A stretch of DNA of 64,000 nucleotides from contig CAWHEX010000002.1 in NCBI GenBank assembly GCA_963828625.1, forward strand, positions 310,001-374,000, given 5' to 3'. This stretch comes from PALSA-894 sp963828625 (lineage in GTDB: Bacteria > Pseudomonadota > Alphaproteobacteria > Rhizobiales > Xanthobacteraceae). The position numbers and the translations under genes are program-made. Shown piece after piece: positions 9,383 to 19,246 of this stretch. The first letter of the stretch is position 1, and every line of letters starts with the position of its first letter. Below the pieces are notes generated by a model. That model was given only the letters and a program-made list of their open reading frames with translations. It ran no database searches and was not told where the DNA came from.

Positions 9383-9958
9383 TTATTCGGCGTGCGTCGC
9401 CGTCTTGGTGGAAAACAGATGCGTGCGAACCCACGCGAGATTTTCGGCCGGTTCTTCGACGCTGAAGAAGCGTCGCATGTATGCGGCAAATTTTCTTCGC
9501 CCGTTACGTGGGACGGGAACGACCAGCATGAACTGGGCAACGAACGTTCGCCCGGATGGCAACCTGACGACGGTTTGAATTTCGCTGTCTGTTGCGGGTT
9601 CCAGGAAATAGAAAGCGTAGTCGCTTAGAGGCGTCACTTCCTTTAAGGGATCCTCTTCTTCTTGCGAAAAAATAGTCTCCAGTTCGCGCTGTGCCTCCGC
9701 GTCGAATATCCTGATCGACGAAAGCTCCGTGTCGACGAAAATTGGAACCGAGCCCTTGTTGCGCCACGTCGCGCAGAACTCTACGGCTGCGGTTTCCTCA
9801 TTGATGGGCTCAACACGTGTCCTGAAATCACCATCCATCGTGGGGGCTTCGTTGCGACGCCTCAGATATTCTGAAAAGCCCCACTTCCAGGCGGCGCCGA
9901 TTGCACCTCCGACGAGCACTACAATCGTTACGACGTCTTTCCATTCTCCAAGGTTCAC
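9383..9958 (-). CDS. hypothetical single-pass membrane protein
   Basis: A 191-residue protein of no family I recognise. Residues ~9-27 (VVTIVVLVGGAIGAAWKWGF) form one membrane helix near the N-terminus. The rest is soluble and acidic, with a beta-rich look (AAVEFCATWRNKGSVPIFVD, then TVVRLPSGRTFVAQFMLVVPV), and probably faces the cytoplasm or periplasm as a small sensor-like domain. The gene is visibly less GC-rich than its neighbours and sits beside the structured repeat, which fits recent acquisition. No partner is evident. Confidence 0.6.
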   Translation of the reverse strand: MNLGEWKDVVTIVVLVGGAIGAAWKWGFSEYLRRRNEAPTMDGDFRTRVEPINEETAAVEFCATWRNKGSVPIFVDTELSSIRIFDAEAQRELETIFSQEEEDPLKEVTPLSDYAFYFLEPATDSEIQTVVRLPSGRTFVAQFMLVVPVPRNGRRKFAAYMRRFFSVEEPAENLAWVRTHLFSTKTATHAE

Positions 9959-10038
9959 TTCAGGTCTCCGCGTTCATGACCCTCTGCTAAACAAGAGGCC
10001 GGGCACGCGCCCTCGCGCTCTTCTCATTCCAAAGACGA

Positions 10039-11244
10039 TCATCCCGGCTTCTTCCCGTAATCCAGCCCCGCCCGATCCTTCGGCGGATGCGCCTTGAGCG
10101 CTTCCTCGTTGGGGTTGATGCCCCAGCCGGGCGTATCGGGCATCACCAGATGACCCTTCTCGATCTTCGGCGGCGTGTCGAACAGCTCGTCGTCCCAGGG
10201 CAGGCGGTCGATGTCGATCTCCATGATGCGCAGGTTCGGCACCGCGGCGGCGAAGTGCGCGTTCATCATGGTGCAGAGGTGGCCGTAGAAATTATGCGGC
10301 GCGACGTTGACCTCGTGCGCTTCGGCGGACGCAGCGATCTTCATCGACTGCCACACGCCGTTCCACGGCGTGTCGACGATCGCCACGTCCATCGCCTGTT
10401 CCTTGAAGTACGGGAGAAACTCGCGCAGCCCCAGCAGCGTCTCGCATGACGAGATCGGATGCGGGCTTTGCCGGCGAATGTAGGCGAGCGCTTCCGGCGA
10501 GTAGCTGTCGATCTCGACCCAGAACATGTCGATGTCGGCGATGTGCCGCAGGATCTTCAGATAGCCTTCGGTCTTGGCGTTGAAGTTGAGATCGAGCAGC
10601 AGACCCAGTTCCGGCCCGAGCCCGTCGCGCAGCGCTTCGAGGTGCATGTGCAGATTGCGCAGCACCGTCGCGTCGATGTTCAGCTCCGGATAGTACGGCG
10701 AGCCGAAGCCGGGACGATAACCCTGCGGCTTGCCGTCCGCGCCGTAGATGAAGATGTTCGTCTTGGCGGCGAGGAAGCCCTTCTCGCGCACTTCGCGGCC
10801 GATCGCCTTCACGCCATCGAGGTCGGTGATCGCGGGCTTGTAGTACGTGGAATGATTGATGCGCCACGTCGCGCAATGCGACCAGTAGAGCGGAATGCGG
10901 TCGCGCAACTTGCCGCCAAGCAGCGCGTAACACGGCACGCCGAGCGCTTTCGCTTTGGCATCGAGCAATGCGTTCTCGATCGCGGCAATCGCCTGCGCGA
11001 CGACGCCACCGGCGGCGGGCCGCGTCGCGGCGTAAAGCTCCGCATAGATGCGCTCGTGGTCGCTCGCGTTCTGCCCGACCACCTTTGCGGCGAGCTTGGC
11101 GATCACTGCGCTGATGCCGGGCGAGCCGAAGTCCTCGGAGAACTCGCTCCAGCCGACGATTCCGTCCGACGTCGTGAGCTTGACGAAATGGTAGTTGCGC
11201 CAGCCCGCATCGCAGGCGAGCGTTTCAATCGATGTGACCTTCAC
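10039..11244 (-). CDS. enolase-superfamily protein (mandelate racemase/muconate lactonizing type)
   Basis: A 401-residue metal-dependent enzyme that abstracts the alpha-proton of a carboxylate. The capping domain is residues 1-~120. The barrel shows a Lys in FLAAKTNIF, metal ligands in LLDLNFNAKTEG, FWVEIDSY and SSCETLLG, and a His in NVAPHNFYGHL, so both a Lys base and the His side of the MR subgroup are present. It is probably an acid-sugar dehydratase or a related racemase. No sugar transporter or catabolic gene lies beside it, so the substrate is open. Confidence 0.85.
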   Translation of the reverse strand: MKVTSIETLACDAGWRNYHFVKLTTSDGIVGWSEFSEDFGSPGISAVIAKLAAKVVGQNASDHERIYAELYAATRPAAGGVVAQAIAAIENALLDAKAKALGVPCYALLGGKLRDRIPLYWSHCATWRINHSTYYKPAITDLDGVKAIGREVREKGFLAAKTNIFIYGADGKPQGYRPGFGSPYYPELNIDATVLRNLHMHLEALRDGLGPELGLLLDLNFNAKTEGYLKILRHIADIDMFWVEIDSYSPEALAYIRRQSPHPISSCETLLGLREFLPYFKEQAMDVAIVDTPWNGVWQSMKIAASAEAHEVNVAPHNFYGHLCTMMNAHFAAAVPNLRIMEIDIDRLPWDDELFDTPPKIEKGHLVMPDTPGWGINPNEEALKAHPPKDRAGLDYGKKPG

Positions 11245-11319
11245 GCAAATCCCCTTGCCGGCGTTTCCATCACTACGATGAAGGACACCCGCAACAGGGG
11301 CAATGAGGTTGTGGGAGCT

Positions 11320-11625
11320 CTAGCGCGCGCCGCACATCGTGGTGATGAAGGGCGAGGGGCTCGCGTCCGCATACATGCCGCGCGCCGTGTAGCGGATGCG
11401 CGTCAGCCGCCGCTCGCGCGCGAAGGCCTGCACCGGGCTCACCTCGACGATGTCGGTGTTGCCGACGCGGGCCGCGAAGCGGAATGCGCCGCTGCACGCC
11501 TTGGGGACCGGAACGGTCGTGACCGTGGCGGTCGCCACATGGACGGTCGCGGCGCCGGGTGCGGTGGCCAAAGGGAGAAGCGCTGCCGACAGCAGAAGCG
11601 CCCGACTGGCACGTGACATGGACAT
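11320..11625 (-). CDS. small secreted hypothetical protein
   Basis: A 101-residue protein with a clear Sec signal peptide: Arg near the N-terminus, a hydrophobic core (LLLSAALLPLATAP) and a likely cleavage near PGAATVHV. The mature ~75-residue part has two Cys (KACSGAF and the C-terminal TTMCGAR) that could form a disulfide in the periplasm. I recognise no family. It lies 75 bases upstream of the enolase-family gene on the same strand and may be co-transcribed. Confidence 0.6.
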   Translation of the reverse strand: MSMSRASRALLLSAALLPLATAPGAATVHVATATVTTVPVPKACSGAFRFAARVGNTDIVEVSPVQAFARERRLTRIRYTARGMYADASPSPFITTMCGAR

Positions 11626-11844
11626 GCTCGCCTCCTCTGGCGGCCGCCCACCTCGTCCTGACGCTCCGTGGCAGTCCGGCTGCTCTGCCGCCGCTTAACC
11701 CCGTTGATGCTGGGCCGGTTCCGGGCCGGGCATGCGGGCTGCCAAGCGTCAGGGTCCTCCCGCGAGGTTAACGAATCCTTGCACCAGGCCTGGCCGGGCC
11801 GGCAGGGAGAGCCGCCCCCGGCCCCGATCCGGGCATTCCGGCTG

Positions 11845-11873
11845 TTGTTTTCCGGCATTTGTTCTTCTATAAA
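11845..11873 (+). promoter_or_regulatory. promoter for rpmI-rplT
   Basis: TTGTTT (11845-11850) and TATAAA (11868-11873) are spaced exactly 17 bases, the best sigma70-type match seen in the window. Transcription would begin near 11880 and give a ~120-base leader before rpmI, long enough for ribosomal-protein feedback control. The rest of the 377-base gap 11626-12002 holds no ORF I can support. Confidence 0.65.
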
Positions 11874-12002
11874 CCCGCCCTTCGCCGCCCGGCTAAAGGG
11901 CTGCCGTGGCGGCGATTTGTGCCTCATGCACACGCTCGATTTCGAGCTTATGCCGGTTGACCGGGCCGTTGGCTCGCGTTTCCGGCCCAAAAGGAGAGCC
12001 AA

Positions 12003-12203
12003 ATGCCCAAGCTGAAGACCAAATCGGGCGCGAAAAAGCGCTTCAAGGTGACCGGCACCGGCAAGGTGCTGGCGGCCCATGCGGGCAAACGTCACGGCAT
12101 GATCAAGCGGACCAAAAAGCAGATCCGCCAGTTGCGCGGCACCGACGTGCTGTTCAAGACCGACGGTGAGCGCATCCGGAAATACTGGCTGCCCAACGCT
12201 TAA
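12003..12203 (+). CDS. rpmI: 50S ribosomal protein L35
   Basis: A 66-residue, strongly basic protein with the L35 signature: MPKLKTKSGAKKRFKVTGTG at the N-terminus and AGKRHGMIKRTKKQIRQLRG in the middle. It is a component of the large ribosomal subunit. It begins eight bases after AGGAG (11990-11994) and is followed by rplT 38 bases downstream, the universal pairing. In most bacteria infC is the first gene of this operon, but here infC lies 4.5 kb upstream behind a terminator and rpmI has its own promoter. Confidence 0.97.
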   Translation: MPKLKTKSGAKKRFKVTGTGKVLAAHAGKRHGMIKRTKKQIRQLRGTDVLFKTDGERIRKYWLPNA

Positions 12204-12241
12204 GTTCCGCAACTTTCCAACACTGAATACGGAGATCAGCC

Positions 12242-12619
12242 ATGGCCCGCGTCAAACGGGGCGTCACGTCCCACGCCAAGCACAAGAAAGTCTTCAAGGC
12301 CGCCAAAGGCTTTTACGGCCGGCGCAAGAACACGATCCGCATCGCCAAGCAGGCCGTCGAGAAAGCCAATCAATACGCCTACCGCGACCGCAAGCGCCGC
12401 AAGCGCACCTTCCGCGCGCTGTGGATCCAGCGGCTCAATGCAGCGGTGCGTCCCTTCGGCCTCACCTACAGCCGGTTTATCGACGGCCTCGCCAAGGCCG
12501 GCGTCATGGTCGACCGCAAGGTGCTGTCCGATCTCGCGATCCACGAGCCGGCGGCATTCCAGGCCATCGTCGAGCAGGCGAAGGCCGCGCTGCCCAAGGA
12601 AACCGCGGCGGCGGCGTAA
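12242..12619 (+). CDS. rplT: 50S ribosomal protein L20
   Basis: A 125-residue basic protein with the L20 core MARVKRGVTSHAKHKKVFKA and the FRALWIQRLNAAVRPFGLTY region. It binds 23S rRNA early in large-subunit assembly. In E. coli and Bacillus L20 also represses its own operon through the mRNA leader, and whether the rpmI leader here does this cannot be seen. The tail (AKAALPKETAAAA) is a few residues longer than in E. coli. It is co-transcribed with rpmI. Confidence 0.97.
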   Translation: MARVKRGVTSHAKHKKVFKAAKGFYGRRKNTIRIAKQAVEKANQYAYRDRKRRKRTFRALWIQRLNAAVRPFGLTYSRFIDGLAKAGVMVDRKVLSDLAIHEPAAFQAIVEQAKAALPKETAAAA

Positions 12620-12683
12620 TTTCTCCGGACCGCTCCGGCACATCGTTTCGTTCGAGGCGGTCCTCCTCTCCACGAGGGGCGCG

Positions 12684-13184
12684 ATGATCGACCCGGCCTA
12701 TGCGCAGCGCATGTCGCGCTACAATCGCTGGCAGAACCAGAATCTGTACAGCGCGGCCGACACGCTGTCGGACGAAGCGCGGCGGCGCGAGACCGGCGCG
12801 TTCTTTGGCTCGATCCACAAGACGCTGAGCCACCTGCTCTGGGCCGACCGCACCTGGATGAGCCGGTTCACGGGCGGGGAGCGGCTGCAGGCCGGCATTC
12901 CGGAGTCGGTCACGCTCTATCCCGAATGGGAAGGGCTGAAGCGCGAGCGCGCGGCGTTCGACGAGACCATGATCGCGTGGGCGGACAAGCTCGACGCCAA
13001 CTGGCTCGCGGGCGATCTTTCCTATTACTCGGGTGCGATGAAGCGCGACATGGTGAAGCCGCGCTGGCAGGTCGTCACGCACCTGTTCAATCACCAGACC
13101 CACCATCGCGGGCAGGTGCACTGCATGCTGACGCAGGCGGGCGCGAAGCCGCACAGCACCGACCTTCCCGCGCTGCCGGAGTGA
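12684..13184 (+). CDS. DinB-family metal-binding protein
   Basis: A 166-residue four-helix-bundle protein of the DinB/YfiT type. The N-terminal QRMSRYNRWQNQNLYSAAD is characteristic, and the three metal-ligand His are visible in SIHKTLSHLLWAD and HLFNHQTHHRGQVH. Members include thiol-dependent transferases and DNA-damage-inducible proteins, and the reaction is unknown here. ATG 12684 follows a GAGGGG Shine-Dalgarno. It ends five bases before pheS, so it is probably co-transcribed with pheST. Confidence 0.85.
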   Translation: MIDPAYAQRMSRYNRWQNQNLYSAADTLSDEARRRETGAFFGSIHKTLSHLLWADRTWMSRFTGGERLQAGIPESVTLYPEWEGLKRERAAFDETMIAWADKLDANWLAGDLSYYSGAMKRDMVKPRWQVVTHLFNHQTHHRGQVHCMLTQAGAKPHSTDLPALPE

Positions 13185-13188
13185 CGCG

Positions 13189-14272
13189 ATGAGCGAGATC
13201 GAAAAGCTCGAACAGGAAATCTCCGGCGCGATCGCGGCGGCATCAGACGAAGCCGGACTCGAAACAGCGCGCATCGGCGCGCTCGGCAAGAGCGGCTCGG
13301 TGTCGGCGCTGCTGAAGACACTCGGCGGCATGACGCCGGAGCAACGCAAAGAACAAGGCCCGCTCATCAATGGGCTGAAGGATCGCGTCACCGCGGCGAT
13401 CGCGGCGCGGCGCGAGGCGCTGAAAGGCGCGGCGCTCGACGCGCGGCTCAACACCGAGACCGTGGACGTGACCTTGCCGGTGCGCGAGTCGCCGGCCGAA
13501 GCGGGGCGCATCCATCCGGTGAGCCAGGTCCTCGAAGAGCTCACCGCGATCTTCGCCGACATGGGCTTCGCGGTCGCCGAAGGTCCCGACATCGAGACCG
13601 ACGATTTCAACTTCACCAAGCTGAATTTTCCGCCCGGCCATCCGGCGCGCGAAATGCAGGACACGTTCTATCTCAACCCCAAGCCCGACGGCTCGCGCAT
13701 GGTGCTGCGCACGCACACCTCGCCGGTGCAGATCCGCACGATGCTGGGGCAGAAGCCGCCGATCCGCGTGATCATTCCGGGCCGCACCTATCGCTCGGAC
13801 TGGGACCAGACGCACACGCCGATGTTCCATCAGGTCGAAGGGCTGGTGATCGACAAGGGTTCGCACCTTGGACACCTGAAGTGGATCCTGCGCGAGTTCT
13901 GCAAGGCGTTCTTCGAGGTCGACGACGTGAAGATGCGCTTCCGTCCGTCGTTCTTCCCGTTCACCGAGCCGTCGCTCGAAGTCGACATCCAGTGCCGCCG
14001 CACCAAGGACGAAGTGCGTTTCGGCGAGGGCGAGGACTGGATGGAGATTCTCGGCTGCGGAATGGTGCACCCGAACGTGCTGCGCAATTGCGGGCTCGAT
14101 CCCGACGAGTACCAGGGCTTTGCGTGGGGTATGGGGATCGACCGCATCGCGATGCTCAAATACGGCATCTCGGACCTGCGCCAGCTGTTCGAGGCCGACG
14201 TGCGCTGGATTTCGCATTACGGCTTCCGCCCGCTCGACTTCCCGACGCTCGGCGGGAGGGCTGAGCACATGA
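13189..14272 (+). CDS. pheS: phenylalanyl-tRNA synthetase alpha subunit (one frameshift)
   Basis: Catalytic subunit of the alpha2beta2 PheRS that charges tRNA-Phe. The N-terminal coiled coil (residues 1-~90) is followed by the class II domain with motif 2 (VIIPGRTYRSDWDQTHTPMF) and motif 3 (GMGIDRIAMLKYGI). The window has GGGAGGG near 14254-14256, where one G too many drives the frame into the next gene. Without it the protein ends in the normal ...PTLGGGLST and TGA 14270-14272, 360 residues. That TGA overlaps the ATG of the ASCH gene. The 488-residue fusion frame is therefore an artefact. Confidence 0.95.
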
Positions 14273-14686
14273 ACGCAGTCGAAATCCCTGCGCACTATCG
14301 AGGTCTGCCGCGGTTTTCGTTTGGCGACAATCCGACGCTCGCCGACGAACTGCTCGCATTGGTGCTGGCTGGTCACAAGACCGCCACCTGCACGACCCCG
14401 GACGACCCGAACATGTCGCGGCCCGGAGAGCGCTGGATCGTGCTCGACGGGCGGCGGCGTGGCACGCTGCGTGATCGAAACGGTCGAGATCACCAGCCGA
14501 CGATACGACCAAGTAGACGCGCAGTTCGCGTACGACGAAGGGGAAGGCGACCGCAGCCTCGCCTATTGGCGCGACGCACACCGCGCCTATTTCGGGCGCC
14601 AAGGCAAGTTTCAAGACGAAATGATGCTCGTGTGCGAGCGGTTTCGCTTGCTTGACGTGCTGGATGGGCGCGGAGCGCAGCTATGA
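14269..14686 (+). CDS. ASCH-domain protein (one frameshift)
   Basis: A 138-residue ASCH-domain protein after correction of one extra base near 14450-14457. The fold is shown by the GHKTATCTTPDDP segment, PGERWIVLDGRG and VARCVIETVEITSRRY, then the RDAHRAYFGRQG region close to the C-terminus. ASCH domains resemble the PUA fold and bind RNA or nucleotides, and some (YqfB) are amidohydrolases. The start ATGA overlaps the pheS stop and the stop overlaps the pheT ATG, so it is translationally coupled between the two PheRS subunits. Function is not known. Confidence 0.8.
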
Positions 14687-17089
14687 AGTTCACCCTCTCC
14701 TGGCTCAAGGAGCATCTCGACACCGGCGAGCCGCTCGACGCGCTCGCCGACACGCTCACGATGATCGGGCTCGAGGTCGAGAACATCGAGGACAAGGCGA
14801 AGGCGCTGAACGCCTTCACGATCGCGCGCGTGATCGAGGCGAAACAGCATCCGAACGCCGACCGGCTGCGCGTCTGCATGGTCGATACCGGCGCGGGCGA
14901 GCCGGTTCAGGTCGTGTGCGGCGCGCCGAACGCGCGCACCGGCATGAAGGGCGTGTTCTCGCCGCCCGGCACCTACATTCCGGGCAAGAAGATCACGCTC
15001 GGCGTCGGCACCATCCGCGGCGTCGAGAGCCGCGGCATGCTGGTGTCGGAAGCCGAGATGGAATTGTCCGACGACCACGAGGGCATCATCGACCTGCCCG
15101 ACGATGCGCCGGTCGGCGAGAGCTACGCCAAGTGGGCCGGGCTCGACGATGCCGTGGTCGAGATCAACCTGACGCCCAACCGGCCGGACTGCACCGGCGT
15201 GCACGGCATCGCGCGCGATCTCGCGGCCGCCGGCATGGGCAAACTGATCGATCCCGCGCCGAAGCCCGTGAAGGGCACGTTCCCCTGCCCGGTGTCGGTG
15301 AAGATCGAAGCGCCGGAGCTGTGTCCGGGCTTCGCGCTGCGCCTCGTGCGCGGCGTGAAGAACGGTCCGTCGCCCGAATGGATGCAGAAGCGGCTGATCG
15401 CGATCGGACTGCGCCCGATCAACGCGCTGGTCGACATCACCAACTTCATGACGTTCGACCGCGGGCGGCCGCTTGCATGTGTTCGACGCCGCGAAGGTTC
15501 ACGGCAATCTCACGGTCCGCCGCGCCAAGCCGGGCGAGAGCCTGCTCGCGCTCGACGGGCGCACCTATCAGCTCGACGAGACGATGTGCGTGATCGCCGA
15601 CGGCAAGGCGGTAGAGTCGCTCGCCGGCATCATGGGCGGCGAGGAGACCGGCTGCTCGGCGGAGACGACCGACGTGCTGATCGAGTCGGCGCTGTGGGCG
15701 CCGCTCAACATCGCGCAGACCGGGCGCAAGCTCGGCATCAACACGGATGCGCGCTACCGCTTCGAGCGCGGCGTCGATCCGAACTTCATGGTGCCGGGCC
15801 TCGAACAGGCGACGCAGATGGTGCTCGATTTCTGCGGCGGCGCGGCCTCGGAGATCACGGTCGCGGGATCGGCGCATGCCGAGGACCGCATCCTCGAATT
15901 TCCGGTTTCCGAGGTGAAGCGCCTCGCCGGCCTCGACGTGCCGCTCGTGGAAATGAAGCGCGTGCTGAACCACCTCGGCTTCTTCGTCGCGGGCGCGGGC
16001 GAGACCGTGAAGATCGCGATCCCGTCATGGCGGCCCGACATCGAGGGCAAGGCCGACATCGTCGAGGAGGTCGTGCGCCTCGTCGGCGTCGACAAGGTGC
16101 CGCTCACGCCGTTCGAGCGCGGCGACGATGCGCGCAAGCCGATCCTTACGCCGCTGCAGCTGCGCACGCGCCGGGCGAAGCGCGCGCTCGCGGCGCGCGG
16201 CATGGCCGAGGCCGTGACGTGGTCGTTCATCGGCAAGGCGCAGGCCGAGCTGTTCGGCGGCGGACAGCCGGAGCTGGTGCTCGCCAATCCGATCGCCGCC
16301 GAGCTTTCCGACATGCGGCCGAGCCTCATTCCGGGACTGGTGACAAGCGCGCAGAAGAATGCCGACCGCGGATTCCCGGATGTCGCGCTGTTCGAGGTCG
16401 GGCAGATCTTCAAGGGCGACAAGCCCGAGGATCAGTTCACCGCTGCGTCGGGCGTGCGCCGCGCGCTCGCGAAGGCGAACGGCGCCGGCCGCCAGTGGCA
16501 GGGCAGCGGCGAGGCCGACGTGTTCGACGTGAAGGCGGATGCGCTTGGCGTGCTCGTCGCCGCGGGCGCGCCGCCGCAGGCGCTGCAGGTCGTGCCGGGC
16601 GGGCCGAACTGGCTGCATCCCGGCCGCTCGGGCACGATCCAGATCGGTCCGCAGAACGTGCTCGGCTATTTCGGCGAACTGCATCCCCGTGCGCTCGAAG
16701 CGCTCGATGCCGAAGGCCCGCTGATGGCGTTCGAGGTGATCCTCGAACGCATCCCCGACGCGAAGGCGAAGCCGACGCGCGCCAAGCCGGTGCTGGAGCT
16801 GTCGGCGTTCCAGCCGGTGACGCGCGACTTTGCGTTCGTGGTGGACGCGAAGGTGAAGGCGGGCGACCTCGTGCGCGCCGCGCAGAACGTCGACCGCAAG
16901 CTGATCGCGGGCGTCACGGTGTTCGACCTCTACGAGGGCAAGGGCATCGATCCGGGCAAGAAGTCGCTCGCGATCGCCGTCACGCTTCAGCCGCGCGAGA
17001 AGACCATGACCGACGAGGAGATCGATGCCGTGGCGGCGAAGATCGTCGCGGAGGTTTCAAAGCGGACCGGCGGCGTGCTGCGCGGTTAG
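14683..17089 (+). CDS. pheT: phenylalanyl-tRNA synthetase beta subunit (one frameshift)
   Basis: Beta subunit of PheRS, which carries the editing site. The N-terminal EMAP/OB tRNA-binding domain (VCGAPNARTGMKGVFSPPG), the B3/B4 editing domain, the B5 domain and the C-terminal anticodon-binding fold (ELSAFQPVTRDFAFVVDAKV) are all present, 801 residues in total. One extra T near 15473-15474 (CCGCTTGCATG where CCGCTGCATG is expected) shifts the frame within RPLHVFDAAK, and the following frame continues to the stop at 17089. The last 33 bases overlap the convergent gene. Confidence 0.95.
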
Positions 17090-17744
17090 GTCCGTGTAGG
17101 CAAATCCGTCGCGCTCGATCGTCTCGCCGACCGTGATATCGATGCGCCGGTCGAACATCGGCCCCGCAACCACGCACGAGTGAAACTCGCCCTTCTCGCC
17201 GCAGGGGTCGGCGCTCGCCGGCAACTCCGCCAGCAGCGCATGGTCGAAGCGCCGGCCGGCGAACGATTTCGGCAACTGCTTGAGATCGACACAGACAAGA
17301 TACGTCTCGACACCCGCCGCGATCATCTCGCGCGCGAGCGCATCGGTCGGGCGGCCCCACAAGCGGAAACAGCGGCGCGATGCCGGTCCCGGCGAGCTTC
17401 TGCTCGCGATAGGCGCGCACGTCCTCGAGAAACAGGTCGCCGAAGATCACATGCGTGACGCCCTGACGCTTCGCCGCGTCGAGCGCCGCCGCCATGCGGG
17501 CCTCGTAGATCTCGTTCGGGCACGGATACGGGATCGGCACGATCACCGAGGGCAGCCCGAGCGCTGCGTGCTGCGCGCGCAGGATATCCTCGCGCACGCC
17601 ATGCATGCTGACGCGCTGGAATGTTTCGGTGACGGTCGTGAGCGCGCCGACGATCTCGTAGTCGCCCGCGCGGCGCACCTCGTGCAGCGCCCACGCGGAG
17701 TCCTTGCCGCTCGACCACGCGATCAGCGCCTTCGGCCTCGCCAC
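17057..17744 (-). CDS. adenine nucleotide alpha-hydrolase, diphthine-ammonia-ligase-like (one frameshift)
   Basis: A 228-residue ATP-pyrophosphatase-fold protein (DUF71/ATP_bind_4). The ATP loop IAWSSGKDSAWAL lies at residues ~9-21 and the GDLFLEDVRAYRE segment is typical of the family. One extra A near 17360-17361 splits the frame between GIAPLFPL and WGRPTDALAREM. The GTG start at 17744 overlaps the stop of the upstream amine oxidase by one base, so the two are coupled. Bacterial members do not make diphthamide and their substrate is mostly unknown. Confidence 0.82.
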
Positions 17745-19069
17745 TACTTGCGGCCCCACAGCCGCAGCGCCGCGTCGGCCGCGCGCTCGCCCGACTCCCA
17801 GGCGCCGCCGACCGTGCCCCACAGCGTCTCGTGCACGGCTTCGCCCGCGAAGAACAGCCGGTCGCGCACCGGCTCCATCAGCACCTTGCGTCCGCCCTGC
17901 GCGCCGACCGCCGCCGCCGAAAACGCACCGAGCGCCCACGGCTCGCGGTTCCAGCGCGTCGCATGCGTCTTGCCGATCGCCTTCTTGATATCGGCGCCGT
18001 AGAGGTCGGCGAGCCAGCCGGTCGCGAAATCCACCATCGCGGCCTCGCCGGCCTGATCCAGCTCGCGGCCGAGCTTGCCGGCGATCTCGACCATGCACAG
18101 CGGCGTGCCGGAAATATTCGCCAGCATCGCGGCGGTGCGCGTGCCGGTCGCCTTCTCGAACACCAGATCGTCGTTCTGCAATCCCAGCGGATTGCCTTTC
18201 AGCTCAAGCGCCACATGATCGTAGGAGCCGAGCGAAAGCTTCGCGATCGCGTCGATCTGGCGCTTCGGCAGTTCGGGAATGAACTTGATCTTGTCCGCCG
18301 CCAGAATGCCGTTCGACACCGTGACGATCGCGGCGCGCGCCGAGATGCGGCCGCGCGTGGTCTCGATCTCGACCGACGTGCGCGTCGACTGCATGCGCTG
18401 CACCGGCGCGCCGAACTGTACCGGCAGGTCGATCGCAAGCTTCGCCAGCAGCGCGCCGAGGCCCTGGCGGCAGAATGCGTCGACATCGCGCTCCAGCGAG
18501 CGCGAATAGTCCACCGCCGACACCTCGTCGAGATTCTTCGCGCAGCCGAACGGCCCGAGCACGAACTCGACCGCGGCGCGCCAGTCGCCGAGATCCTTCG
18601 GCAGCGCGGACATGCAGCTCACGTCCGCCTTGCCGCGCGACGCGTCCTGAATGGCGCGGTTCGCGCGCACGATGGCGGCGAGATAATCCTCCATCTCGCC
18701 TTCGCGCGCGTTGCGCCGCGCGATGCGCAGCTTCTGCCCCGGCGGCGCCGGATAGATGTCGAGCCCGGTGCGCGCGGCGAGCTTCGCCACCGGGTTGATG
18801 TCGGGCATGTGCAGCCAGTGCGCGCCGCGATCGAACGGCACGCCGAACAGGCGGTTGTCGGTGATGCAGCGGCCGCCCGCGTGGTCGCTCGCCTCGATCA
18901 GGGCGAAGCGCCGCCCGGAGGCCGCGACTTTTCGCGCCGCAGCAATTCCCGCCGCGCCCGCGCCGATAATCGCCACGTCGGTATCGCCCGACGCCGCGAC
19001 CGCGCCGAGCGCCGGCGCTGAGACGAGCGCGGCTGACCCCGCGATGAAACTGCGCCGATCGACCGACAT
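17744..19069 (-). CDS. FAD-dependent amine oxidase with Tat signal
   Basis: A 441-residue flavoprotein of the monoamine/polyamine oxidase type. It begins with a twin-arginine signal (MSVDRRSFIAGSAALVSAP), so it should be folded with FAD and exported to the periplasm. The Rossmann dinucleotide motif is VAIIGAGAAGIAAARKV, followed by ASDHAGGRC and the C-terminal FAD contact FFAGEAVHETLWGTVGGAWE. ATG 19069 is chosen because it places the Tat motif at the N-terminus. The pairing with an ATP-pyrophosphatase downstream is unexplained. Confidence 0.87.
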   Translation of the reverse strand: MSVDRRSFIAGSAALVSAPALGAVAASGDTDVAIIGAGAAGIAAARKVAASGRRFALIEASDHAGGRCITDNRLFGVPFDRGAHWLHMPDINPVAKLAARTGLDIYPAPPGQKLRIARRNAREGEMEDYLAAIVRANRAIQDASRGKADVSCMSALPKDLGDWRAAVEFVLGPFGCAKNLDEVSAVDYSRSLERDVDAFCRQGLGALLAKLAIDLPVQFGAPVQRMQSTRTSVEIETTRGRISARAAIVTVSNGILAADKIKFIPELPKRQIDAIAKLSLGSYDHVALELKGNPLGLQNDDLVFEKATGTRTAAMLANISGTPLCMVEIAGKLGRELDQAGEAAMVDFATGWLADLYGADIKKAIGKTHATRWNREPWALGAFSAAAVGAQGGRKVLMEPVRDRLFFAGEAVHETLWGTVGGAWESGERAADAALRLWGRK

Positions 19070-19246
19070 GGTTTCCAGATTGTTGCCGCGCGGCGATTTT
19101 GCCTGATGGAACCGCGTGGCGCAAACGCGCCCTTCGCGGCATTGCATATTCGTTCACCGCAACCATGAACCGAAACGCAACGGCTGCGGCCTATTCTGGC
19201 GGCAACCAGACGGGGGCAAACCTCGCGCGCGTTGCTGGGGAAACGC

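Noticed and set aside
11880..12002. L20 feedback pseudoknot in the rpmI leader
   Set aside because: The leader is long enough, but I could not find a convincing mimic of the L20 rRNA site by eye.
13189..14655. A 488-residue fusion of PheS and an ASCH domain
   Set aside because: One extra G at 14254-14256 creates it. Without that base PheS ends normally and its stop overlaps the ASCH start.
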